Notes under the pieces: generated by a model | The model's database searches: none | Seen by the model: the letters and a program-made list of their open reading frames with translations, nothing else | Told to the model about the DNA's origin: nothing | In this document: positions 45,656 through 52,599 of the stretch, piece after piece | Layout of the letters: the number at the start of each line of letters is the position of its first letter | Numbering within the stretch: the first letter of the stretch is position 1 | Assembly: GCF_019599145.1 (NCBI RefSeq) | Contig: NZ_CP080647.1 | Coordinates: forward strand, 1,240,001-1,304,000 | Source of the DNA: Streptomyces akebiae | Lineage (GTDB): Bacteria > Actinomycetota > Actinomycetes > Streptomycetales > Streptomycetaceae | Length of the DNA stretch: 64,000 bases | Direction of reading: 5' to 3' | Program-made: the position numbers and the translations under genes

Positions 45656-45983
45656 CGCGGTGGTCGTACGGCGTCGCGTTGATCGCCTCGGCCGCGATCG
45701 AGGCGGAGAAGGTGATGCTGCCGGCATCGGGCAGGGCGAAGTCCTCGTCGGACAGCACGAGGACCTTGCAGTTGTCGGCCATCTGGACGGGGCTCTGGGT
45801 GAACTTGTCGATGGTGATCCGCACCCCGCCATCGCGGAAGGCGATTCCGGCTCCGGGCTCATCGGCGACGAACGTGGTGCCGTCCGGGAGCGGGAAGCTC
45901 AGGTGGAACCAGCGGGTCATCTCCAGGGTCGGCCCTTCGAAGCCGTCGTGGACGGCCTTGTCTCCGAGGTTGCTGTTCGTCAT
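45630..45983 (-). pseudogene. DUF6081-type protein, C-terminally truncated
   Basis: A 117-residue frame from ATG 45983 whose first ~110 residues match DUF6081 proteins (GFEGPTLEMTRWFHLSFPL, VRITIDKFTQSPVQMADN, ITFSASIAAEAINATPYD). The family is about twice as long; here homology ends at HRDGFS and the last residues RRTT are read antisense to the broken XRE gene. Confidence 0.6.
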
Positions 45984-46559
45984 GGTCGCGTCTTCCTCTC
46001 ACGCCGCAGGTCCGGCTCGGGACGGAGGTCGAGGCTGCCGGTCTTCTCCGGCCGCCCGACCTCACGGTTCACCCCCGGTTCTCGGCGGGAGGCGAACCCG
46101 TGCCCTCTGCGACAGGGGGACGGCCGATACCAGGCTGCCGTCGCTTCCCGACTCCGCTTCTGTCGCCGCCGTCTCTTGCGCGGAGGATCACTGGCGGGCC
46201 ACCCGCAGCACGGGTGGCCCGCCACAAACAGCCGCCGACACGATGGCGGGTGCCACTCGTCCCGCCCTGCTCGAGAACCGGCAAGAAGTTGGCGCGTTCA
46301 CCAACAAGAATCCCGCTCCCGGGACAATGAGCAAGGCACGTGACAACGCCCTGACCAGCTCTTTCGTAGATACGCTTCCGCCTGGCAGAAGCCGCCTTGC
46401 GCGGCAGCCACAGCCGTCAGGAACCTGTTCCCAACCACGGCACGCGGGGCGAGGACGCCCCGCCGACAGGGACGGGAACCCCATGCCTCACATGACCGCC
46501 TTCGCCAGGAACCAGTGGTACAGCTAGCGCACCTTTCTGACCTGCGCTTGTGTGGGGGC

Positions 46560-46587
46560 GATGAGGCTGTGACCTGCTAGGACGGGT
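46560..46587 (+). repeat. 28-base dispersed repeat, copy 2
   Basis: GATGAGGCTGTGACCTGCTA followed by GGACGGGT, differing from copy 1 (38176) at two positions. It lies just outside the replication/partition module. Confidence 0.7.
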
Positions 46588-46600
46588 TGCAGAGGCGATC

Positions 46601-47008
46601 GGAGGCAGTCAGAGGGAAACACTCTGATTCGACCCCGGTTCGACCCGGGCCGCTCAGAGGCAGTCAGAGGCAGCGACCTCCGAAATTGGCTCTGAGGGAA
46701 CCAAGTCGGCCGGTGTAGATCACGAGTGGCAACTCTGGCGGGACCTCAGATTCGCCTCCGGTCGAGCCGCGGTAGGGACGCCTGCCTCCAACGAGGCCAG
46801 GCATACGAAAGCCCCCAGGACGGCCATCCTGGAGGCTTCGCTGGCACCGATTGGAGGTCGGTTCCGGGCACCACCCGTGGTTTTAGCGGGCCTAGGTGGC
46901 GTCCATGTCTTTGCGAGACGACCCCAGAATGCCATACGACGCACCCCCTCCGCACTACTCGCAGAAGGCTTCACGTCCAGCAAACTCCCAACCAGAGGCA
47001 GTCACAGG
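46601..47008 (+). repeat. Iteron-like 15-base repeats near the putative initiator
   Basis: GGAGGCAGTCAGAGG (46601-46615), AGAGGCAGTCAGAGG (46656-46670) and AGAGGCAGTCACAGG (46994-47008) share the consensus RGAGGCAGTCASAGG. Two precede the rep-like gene and one lies inside its 5' end, an arrangement reminiscent of iterons in streptomycete plasmid origins. Confidence 0.5.
46809..46838. terminator. Terminator-like hairpin upstream of the rep-like gene
   Basis: AAGCC-C-CCAGGA and TCCTGG-A-GGCTT pair over 11 bases with a single mismatch and a 6-base loop. Confidence 0.65.
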
Positions 47009-48461
47009 CACCCAAACCTCCCTGCAGGGACTCGCTAGCCTCCCCCGGGGTGCCGCTGATCTGGTTCTTCTCGGAGACCTCACCGGCCGGTACGCAGCGG
47101 GTAGCTATAGCAAGCTCGATCACGGCGGACGGGTCGTCCATCGCGAAGATCGGCAGGGGATGGCCGAGCACGGCCATCGAATCACCGCGGCCATCGCCTG
47201 TCACGTCGCCCGCGTCGGGGGCACCGTCGACCAGTTGACGCACCTGCTCATGCACCCGGATCACGAGGGCGGCAGGCATACGCGGAACATCGCGATGCGG
47301 TCTGGGCAGGCTCGCGCCCTCGCGTACGTCCGTCGAGTCTGGGACAGCGCCTGCGCAACGGTCCACGGCACGGCAGAGGTCGTGTCACGCCAGCACGCCC
47401 ACGAGGACCTCGCAGCTCTTCGCGACCGTATCGAGGTCACGCCGTGGCCTGGGAAGCGAGGACACACCGCCTTGCGAGTGCTGCTGGCCCATCTCAACTT
47501 CGCCGAGACCGCTGGCGGCCGTCTGCACGCTGCGAGCGAGCGCCAGGCCGCCGAAGAAGCCGGGATCTCCCGGCAGACGCTGCGCAACGCGTACGAGACC
47601 GTGCTGAAGCCAGGAGGGTGGCTGCGTCGGCTGCGGGCCGGCCGCGGCAAGGAGGGCTCGACCTGGTACCTCGGCAACGGCCCTGAGTCCTCCCGGCAGT
47701 CCCCGTCTTCTCGTCAGAAGACCACTCAGTTCCCCCCCGACCCGGCACTTGAGGAGTGGTCCACCTCCGAGACGGCAGTCTCGGCCGACCTCGACTCCAC
47801 TGTCATCAGCCACCTGATGGCCCACGATGCCTTCGCCCACCACGGCCTGGGCAGCTCCGCTCTCTTGATCATCGGCGCCTTGCACGCACGCTCTAACCAG
47901 ACCGTCAGTGAACTCGTCATCGCCTCCTCCGTCTCTCGGGCAACCGCCTATCGCGCCCTCCGCCGCCTCGCGCGCCACGGCCTGGTGCACCACGTCGGCG
48001 AGGTCTGGTCGCTGGCTCCCCGGGCCTTGGAAGGCCTCGGTAACAGCTACCCGGAGGCTGTTACCGACCGGCAAGTCATGCCCTCGCGCGGCTGGGACCA
48101 GATCGCCCATCAGTGCGGAACCTCAGGCACCTCTGCCAGCCGAAGGGCCCTCCACGCCGCCGAGCGAGCGGCGTATCGAGAGGCACTGGAGCGCCTGTCG
48201 GAGCACCGCAGCAAGGCCCTCGTCGTGGTCCGCGATGGCCGTCAGGTGCTGGTCCCCGCACCGCGTCCAGACGAGGTTCCCACGCCGTGGCGCGGGCCCG
48301 GCGGAGTTGTCCTCAACCCTGCGACAGGCCACGTCGATCCGGCCTGGCGGGTCGCCAGCGACGGGCGATTGATCCTCATCACCCCGCACGACCAGCGCTC
48401 ATACGACGAGCTGGCCGCCGCACATACGGAAGCACTCAGGGAATGGGAGTCCGCTGCATGA
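46896..48461 (+). CDS. Putative plasmid replication initiator / two-HTH DNA-binding protein
   Basis: A 521-residue protein, start uncertain (GTG 46896 has no ribosome site; ATG 47160, MAEHGHRITAAI, is a candidate). Two DNA-binding regions are visible: AAEEAGISRQTLRNAYETVL followed by a wing (residues ~220-255), and SELVIASSVSRATAYRALRR with HGLVHHVGEVWSL (~335-375). The C-terminal third is unassigned. Its place at the head of a coupled operon with parA and RHH genes, and iteron-like repeats around its start, suggest a replication initiator; sequence alone does not prove it. Its stop overlaps the next start (ATGA). Confidence 0.6.
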   Translation: MASMSLRDDPRMPYDAPPPHYSQKASRPANSQPEAVTGTQTSLQGLASLPRGAADLVLLGDLTGRYAAGSYSKLDHGGRVVHREDRQGMAEHGHRITAAIACHVARVGGTVDQLTHLLMHPDHEGGRHTRNIAMRSGQARALAYVRRVWDSACATVHGTAEVVSRQHAHEDLAALRDRIEVTPWPGKRGHTALRVLLAHLNFAETAGGRLHAASERQAAEEAGISRQTLRNAYETVLKPGGWLRRLRAGRGKEGSTWYLGNGPESSRQSPSSRQKTTQFPPDPALEEWSTSETAVSADLDSTVISHLMAHDAFAHHGLGSSALLIIGALHARSNQTVSELVIASSVSRATAYRALRRLARHGLVHHVGEVWSLAPRALEGLGNSYPEAVTDRQVMPSRGWDQIAHQCGTSGTSASRRALHAAERAAYREALERLSEHRSKALVVVRDGRQVLVPAPRPDEVPTPWRGPGGVVLNPATGHVDPAWRVASDGRLILITPHDQRSYDELAAAHTEALREWESAA

Positions 48462-49027
48462 GCACGCAATCATCGAGGCCGCACGAGGACGTACCGGTCA
48501 CGCCGGAGGCCTTGCGGACCCGCTACGAATCCGGTTCCACAGTCGACGAACTCGTGGCCAACAGTGGCCTGTCGTACGGCACGGTTCTCAACCGGCTGCA
48601 CGATGCCGGGACCGTGATGCGCACGTCGTGGCAGACCCGCAGGATGCGCCAGGATCCACAGGCGCGCCGGCGTCTCGCGGCTCACCTGCGCACCCTGTAC
48701 GAGGAGCACGGCGCGACCCTCACCGAGCTCGCCGCGGCTGCGGGAGGAACGAGGCGTGCTGCCCGACGCCTGCTGATCGAGGCTGGCGGCACCGTGCGCA
48801 CCACGCAGCAGACGCTGCGGATACGCGCAGCAGCGCGGGCCTCCGAGCGGCAGAAGCTGGCGGTGTCCCTGCGGGCACGATACGAGGCCGGAGCCAGGGT
48901 CCCGGAGCTCGCTGAGGACTGCAACTACTCCGTGGCCACGGTCTACCGGCTCCTGCAGCAGGCCCACACTCGCATGCGGCCCCGGCACCGTCACGGCCCC
49001 GCGGACCAGGTGAGGAAGCGGTCATGA
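48458..49027 (+). CDS. Triple helix-turn-helix repeat protein
   Basis: A 189-residue protein starting in the previous stop. It consists of three copies of a ~45-residue unit: LRTRYESGSTVDELVANSGL..., LRTLYEEHGATLTELAAAAG... and LRARYEAGARVPELAEDCNY..., each followed by a recognition-helix-like segment (SYGTVLNRLHDAG, TRRAARRLLIEAG, SVATVYRLLQQAH) and, in the first two, a basic MRT/VRT-x-QT tail. It is probably a multi-contact DNA-binding protein of the partition/replication module. I do not know a named family with three such units. Confidence 0.75.
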   Translation: MSTQSSRPHEDVPVTPEALRTRYESGSTVDELVANSGLSYGTVLNRLHDAGTVMRTSWQTRRMRQDPQARRRLAAHLRTLYEEHGATLTELAAAAGGTRRAARRLLIEAGGTVRTTQQTLRIRAAARASERQKLAVSLRARYEAGARVPELAEDCNYSVATVYRLLQQAHTRMRPRHRHGPADQVRKRS

Positions 49028-49227
49028 GCTGCCCGGCCCTCTGTGGTGGTCCCCGCGGTGCTGCTCGGCTCATTACCCCGCCCATGCAGCATCCCGGCTT
49101 CGGCTGCGCGGCAAGGGCGCCTCCGCTCGCCCGCAGGCAGCCAGGCCCAGAAGCAAGCGTCGACGCCGTCGACAACCCACGCCAAGTCAACGCACCCTTC
49201 CAGTTTCAGGAGATCAAGCACACGTGA
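49024..49227 (+). CDS. 67-residue translationally coupled small ORF
   Basis: Starts at ATG 49024 within the previous stop (ATGA), with GAGGAAG five bases before it, and stops inside the parA start (GTGA). The product (MSCPALCGGPRGAARLITPP..., ending FQFQEIKHT) has no recognisable domain. The double overlap and ribosome site argue that it is translated, though it could serve only to couple parA translation. Confidence 0.5.
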   Translation: MSCPALCGGPRGAARLITPPMQHPGFGCAARAPPLARRQPGPEASVDAVDNPRQVNAPFQFQEIKHT

Positions 49228-49937
49228 ACGAGAACACCCGTATCAAGACCCTGGCCGCGGCCACAGCCCGCGCCTGGGACGCCTTCGTGATCGTCGTCGG
49301 CATGCTCAAGGGCGGCACCGGCAAGACCACTTCCGCCTGGTTCATCGCCCTCTACTACGCCGTCGTCCTGGAGCTGCCGACGCTGCTGCTGGACGCCGAC
49401 GCGACCAGCCAGTCCGCCTACGACTGGTTCAAGGTTGCCCAGGCCGAGGGCTTCGAGATCCCCGAGAACCTGGTGGTCGAGCGGTACCCGTTCGACGACA
49501 TCGCCGAGTACATCCGTGAGAAGCGGTCCGAGTTCGGCGCGATCGTGGTCGACGCCGGCGGCGGCAGCTCCCGCATCTTCCACGAGGCTGTTACCGAGGC
49601 GAACCGGCTGATCGTGCCGGTCGCCCCCACCAAGATCGAGCGCCGCAAGCTCGTGGCCACCTTCGACGAGGCGGAGCGCGCCGCCGCCCGCAACGAACGC
49701 GACGTCACGGCCCATGTGGTGCTGGTCAAGGCCGACGACCGCACCAGCCTGCCCCGCACGGCGAAGGACAAGCTGCTGGAGCCCGCCGAGGGCGAGGGCA
49801 TCGGCCCGGAGCGCGACGAGCCGTTCCCGCTCGCCGAGACCGTCATCCACTCCTGGGTGCACTACATGGAGGCCTTCGGCGAGGTCCCGACCGAGCTGAG
49901 CGAGTACGCCGAACTGATGAAGGAGCTCACGGCATGA
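49224..49937 (+). CDS. parA: ParA-family partition ATPase
   Basis: A 237-residue ATPase from GTG 49224 with AGGAG upstream. The deviant Walker A is MLKGGTGKTTSAW, the A' region LLLDADATSQSAYDW, and Walker B AIVVDAGGG. The size is that of short plasmid-type (type Ib) ParA proteins, which pair with small RHH centromere-binding proteins rather than HTH ParB. That fits the RHH-like genes downstream. Its stop overlaps the next start (ATGA). Confidence 0.88.
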   Translation: MNENTRIKTLAAATARAWDAFVIVVGMLKGGTGKTTSAWFIALYYAVVLELPTLLLDADATSQSAYDWFKVAQAEGFEIPENLVVERYPFDDIAEYIREKRSEFGAIVVDAGGGSSRIFHEAVTEANRLIVPVAPTKIERRKLVATFDEAERAAARNERDVTAHVVLVKADDRTSLPRTAKDKLLEPAEGEGIGPERDEPFPLAETVIHSWVHYMEAFGEVPTELSEYAELMKELTA

Positions 49938-50791
49938 GCGAGCGTATGAAGCCCCCGGCACGCCGCGCCGGCCGCACCCTGGGCGGGGCCAAGAAGGCGA
50001 CCCCACCGCCCCCTCCCCCGGCCGCCGAGCTCACGCCCGAGCAGTTCGCCGCCGAACAGGCCGCCGCCCAGGGCGAAGGCCGTCCCGCTGCCAGCGAGCC
50101 GCACGTTCAGCCCGCTCCTGTCACCGTTCCCGCCGAGGCATCGGCACAGGGCCGGACCGAGGCGGTGCCCGAAGTGGCACAGAGCTCCGCCCAGCCGACT
50201 GCTGAGGCGACTGGCCCCGTGCCGGAGCCGACCGTCAGTCAGTCGGTTCGCCCGGCCATCGCCTCCCCCGAGTTGAGGACGGGGGCCGGTGGGGAGCCGA
50301 AGGAGCGGCAGGTGCCGCCTGTGGTCCCGGGTGTCGAGCCGGCTGTCCCTTCGGTCCAGCCCACGCAGCCGGCCGAACCTGCTGTGCAGCATGGACCGTC
50401 CCCTGCCACCTCCGCAGCTGCTGGCGCGGCTCCGGCTGCCGAAGTTGCGGTTCGCCCGGCTGTTCCTCCGGTGGCAGGCGGTACGGCGTTCCCGATAAGG
50501 AACGAGGGTCCGGGGGCTCACCAGGAACAGGACATTCGATCGCAGGAGGCGCCCAGCGAGGGGGCTCCCTACGCTCACGGTCCCGGCCGTCCCAAGGACA
50601 TTCCTGAGGTCGCCGTCGTTCTCAACCAGCGCATCATCGCGCGGGAGAGTCTCGACTCTTCGGTTCCCGCTGCGCTGAAGTTGAAGAAGCGGATCAAGCG
50701 CTTCGCGCTGGACAACGAACTCGATCACCTGCCCATCGGCGACATCGTCTCGGTCGCGCTGGACGAGTGGCTCAGCGCCCGCGGCTTTTGA
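49934..50791 (+). CDS. RHH-like centromere-binding protein with long disordered N-terminus
   Basis: A 285-residue protein: residues 1-~235 are Pro/Ala/Glu-rich and presumably disordered (opening with a basic MSERMKPPARRAGRTLGG that could contact ParA); the last ~45 residues form a compact domain (SVPAALKLKKRIKRFALDNE, then GDIVSVALDEWLSARGF) with the strand-helix-helix pattern of ribbon-helix-helix proteins. A paralogue of the C-terminal domain is encoded 126 bases downstream. Together with ParA this predicts a type Ib partition system. Confidence 0.72.
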   Translation: MSERMKPPARRAGRTLGGAKKATPPPPPPAAELTPEQFAAEQAAAQGEGRPAASEPHVQPAPVTVPAEASAQGRTEAVPEVAQSSAQPTAEATGPVPEPTVSQSVRPAIASPELRTGAGGEPKERQVPPVVPGVEPAVPSVQPTQPAEPAVQHGPSPATSAAAGAAPAAEVAVRPAVPPVAGGTAFPIRNEGPGAHQEQDIRSQEAPSEGAPYAHGPGRPKDIPEVAVVLNQRIIARESLDSSVPAALKLKKRIKRFALDNELDHLPIGDIVSVALDEWLSARGF

Positions 50792-50810
50792 CGCAGCGCT
50801 CATCTCTCAG

Positions 50811-50847
50811 GGGGTCCGCGAACGCTTCTCTCGGTCGCGGACCCCCA
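50811..50847 (+). terminator. Terminator after the first RHH gene
   Basis: Perfect 12-base arms GGGGGTCCGCGA and TCGCGGACCCCC with a 13-base loop, 19 bases past the stop. Confidence 0.85.
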
Positions 50848-50853
50848 TCCCCC

Positions 50854-50901
50854 CGACTATTCCACTAGTCCACTAGGCGGCTAGCTAGTCGACTAGTGGG
50901 C
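50854..50901. promoter_or_regulatory. CTAG octad array, candidate centromere/operator
   Basis: CTAG, normally very rare in such GC-rich DNA, occurs at 50865, 50873, 50881, 50885 and 50893, phased by 8. Octads read CGACTATT, CCACTAGT, CCACTAGG, CGGCTAGC, TAGTCGAC, TAGTGGGC, and the ends form the inverted repeat CCACTAGTC/GACTAGTGG. Phased 7-8-base repeats are typical binding sites for RHH partition proteins (omega, ParG). It lies between the two RHH genes. Confidence 0.75.
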
Positions 50902-50917
50902 CGCACTGGAGTACTCC

Positions 50918-51229
50918 ATGCCCGATCTCTCTCGCCACGCCCGTCAGCTGCGTGACCTGGCTGACGCTCTCGACGCTCAATCCGACCTGTCCGACGATCC
51001 GTTGGCGCCTCATCCGGACACATTGGAGGTCATCAATGGCCGCCATACCAGTCGTGGGCAGATCAACTACGCCGTCCCCGACGCTCTCCAACTCCAGCGG
51101 CGCATCCGCCGTTACCACGCGGACCATGGCGTGCAGCACGGAGACATCGTCGCGATAGCGCTCGACGCATTCCTTCGCGCCAAGGGCTATCCACCCGACC
51201 TCCCCTCTGCCAAGGCGGACGCGTCGTGA
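50918..51229 (+). CDS. Second RHH-like protein, paralogue of the partition protein
   Basis: A 103-residue protein; ATG 50918 has GGAG upstream. Its C-terminal domain (YAVPDALQLQRRIRRYHADH, GDIVAIALDAFLRAKGY) aligns with that of the 285-residue protein: VP-AL-L--RI-R and GDIV--ALD--L-A-G. The N-terminal half is short and acidic. It may autoregulate the array or compete for it. Its stop overlaps the start of the HNH gene (GTGA). Confidence 0.72.
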   Translation: MPDLSRHARQLRDLADALDAQSDLSDDPLAPHPDTLEVINGRHTSRGQINYAVPDALQLQRRIRRYHADHGVQHGDIVAIALDAFLRAKGYPPDLPSAKADAS

Positions 51230-51855
51230 GCAGAGCATCCGATCAGCTCCTGCTGGAAGACATCGCCCTCCACCAGCGTCCCTCAGACACGTATGCCGAG
51301 CAGCTTTCGCTCCTTGGGGAGCCGATACCGATTCGAATCCCCGCGGAACTTTGGCGTGCCTGGTTGCACAACGAGGATGTTGTCGCAAGGTTCGAAGCCA
51401 AGCGTTACGTCAGGTCGGCGGACCGATGTTGGCCGTGGACGGGAGCAGTCAGTTCGACGGGCCATGGGTCCTTCCGCGCGGCGAGCCTTCCTGGGCCGTC
51501 CCGTCGTGGAACCGTGCCGGCTCATCTGTTCGCCTACCAGCTCGCCAATGGAGTGATAGACCGAACTGGCTGGACCGGTGCCGAGGACCCGGTGGTGTGT
51601 CACACGTGCGATTTCCACGGTTGCACTAACCCTGCCCATCTCCGGCTCGGGACAGCAGCAGAGAACCGCGTGGAATGGTCGATGCGCCGGGGCAATCCCC
51701 ACGGTCCGCTTGCGGATACCCGTGGGGCTGCTGGGCGGACACGTGCCATTGCTGAGGCGATCCGTGCAGGACTCCGCGCGGGTGAGTCCGCCGACGAGAT
51801 TGAGCACCGCATCCAGGCCGCCGAGGAAGCAGGCCTCCCGCTCACTCTCTGGTGA
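51226..51855 (+). CDS. HNH endonuclease-like protein
   Basis: A 209-residue protein from GTG 51226. The middle has the HNH_3/homing-endonuclease pattern: CWPWTGAVSSTGHGSF, VPAHLFAYQLANG, VCHTCDFHGCTNPAHLRLGT and EN...RRGN, giving Cys and His ligands around the metal/zinc finger. The C-terminus (IRAGLRAGESADEIEHRIQA) looks like a small helical DNA-binding tail. Such genes are often mobile or phage-related; its coupling to the RHH gene is unusual. Confidence 0.78.
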   Translation: MSRASDQLLLEDIALHQRPSDTYAEQLSLLGEPIPIRIPAELWRAWLHNEDVVARFEAKRYVRSADRCWPWTGAVSSTGHGSFRAASLPGPSRRGTVPAHLFAYQLANGVIDRTGWTGAEDPVVCHTCDFHGCTNPAHLRLGTAAENRVEWSMRRGNPHGPLADTRGAAGRTRAIAEAIRAGLRAGESADEIEHRIQAAEEAGLPLTLW

Positions 51856-51902
51856 AGTGCTCGGGACTGCCGAGGTTTCCGTGCCGTCCTGCGTGGTCCG
51901 GC

Positions 51903-52577
51903 TCACGCCGTGTGGGCGTGAGCCACCGCAAGCGCTGCGGCTTCGGCGAGGGTCTCGGCGACAGGGACGCCGCTGCGGCGGAGGACGTCGGGGTGCGTCA
52001 GGCCGCCCGCGTACGGCACGGGGTGGACGTGATTGGCGAACGCAGCGCGAATGTCGTCAACCGTGTCGCCGATGAGGACGATCGGCCGGTCCCCGATGCT
52101 CTGCCGCAGCATCTTCACGTGTTTCGCAAGGGGCTGCTTCTTGCTCCTGGAGGACGGGCCTGTGCGTCCGTCGGCCCGCAGGAACAGGGAGGCGACGCCC
52201 AGGCCGGAGATGTGCTGGGTCAGGAAGGCGTGGGCGCTCAGGGACAGTACTGAATGGCTGCAGCCGCTTCGGATCAGCCTCGTAAGGAGTTCCTTGGTTC
52301 CAGGTATGAGCTGGGCCGGTGGCCGTCGGGAGTGGTAGGTCTGGAACGCCACGCTCGCCCGCGTCCGCTCTCGATCGGTCAGTGCGCGCCCGAGTATGGC
52401 GGCGCACATGGCGGGGACGGATGTGGCGAAATGACGCCGGACGGTTTCGAGATCGACCGGCTGGGCCCCCAGAGCAGTCAGTGCTGCGTTCACTGCATCG
52501 ACCTGGTGCTGGACGTCGTCGGCAAGCGTGCCTCTCCATCCCCAGACCAGGTGCGGCCGGCTGAAGTTCCGTGGCAC
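51903..52577 (-). CDS. HAD-superfamily protein lacking the nucleophilic Asp
   Basis: A 224-residue HAD-fold protein from GTG 52577. The family motif I, normally VWDWNGTLxDD, here reads VWGWRGTLADD: the nucleophilic Asp is Gly13 and the second position Arg15. Motif II (VLSLS), motif III Lys (SKKQPLAKH) and motif IV (VLIGDTVDDIRAA) remain. It is therefore probably not a phosphatase, but a binding or regulatory protein. It is the last gene of the EgtD/ATP-grasp operon, 22 bases after the preceding gene. Confidence 0.8.
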   Translation of the reverse strand: MPRNFSRPHLVWGWRGTLADDVQHQVDAVNAALTALGAQPVDLETVRRHFATSVPAMCAAILGRALTDRERTRASVAFQTYHSRRPPAQLIPGTKELLTRLIRSGCSHSVLSLSAHAFLTQHISGLGVASLFLRADGRTGPSSRSKKQPLAKHVKMLRQSIGDRPIVLIGDTVDDIRAAFANHVHPVPYAGGLTHPDVLRRSGVPVAETLAEAAALAVAHAHTA

Positions 52578-52599
52578 GGGGCGTTGCTTCCTCTCGTGA

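Larger units (their letters stand above)
45984..46895. other. 912-base gap at the edge of the plasmid-like module
   Basis: No supported gene. It contains a CGGGGCG-AGGA-CGCCCCG hairpin (46445-46462), copy 2 of the 28-base repeat, two iteron-like 15-base repeats and a terminator hairpin at 46809. CCGGTTCGACCCGGG (46634-46649) resembles a tRNA T-arm but no cloverleaf surrounds it. Confidence 0.5.

Noticed and set aside
46634..46649. T-arm-like CCGGTTCGACCCGGG as a tRNA or attachment site
   Set aside because: No acceptor, D-arm or anticodon stem can be drawn around it and no integrase gene is in the window.
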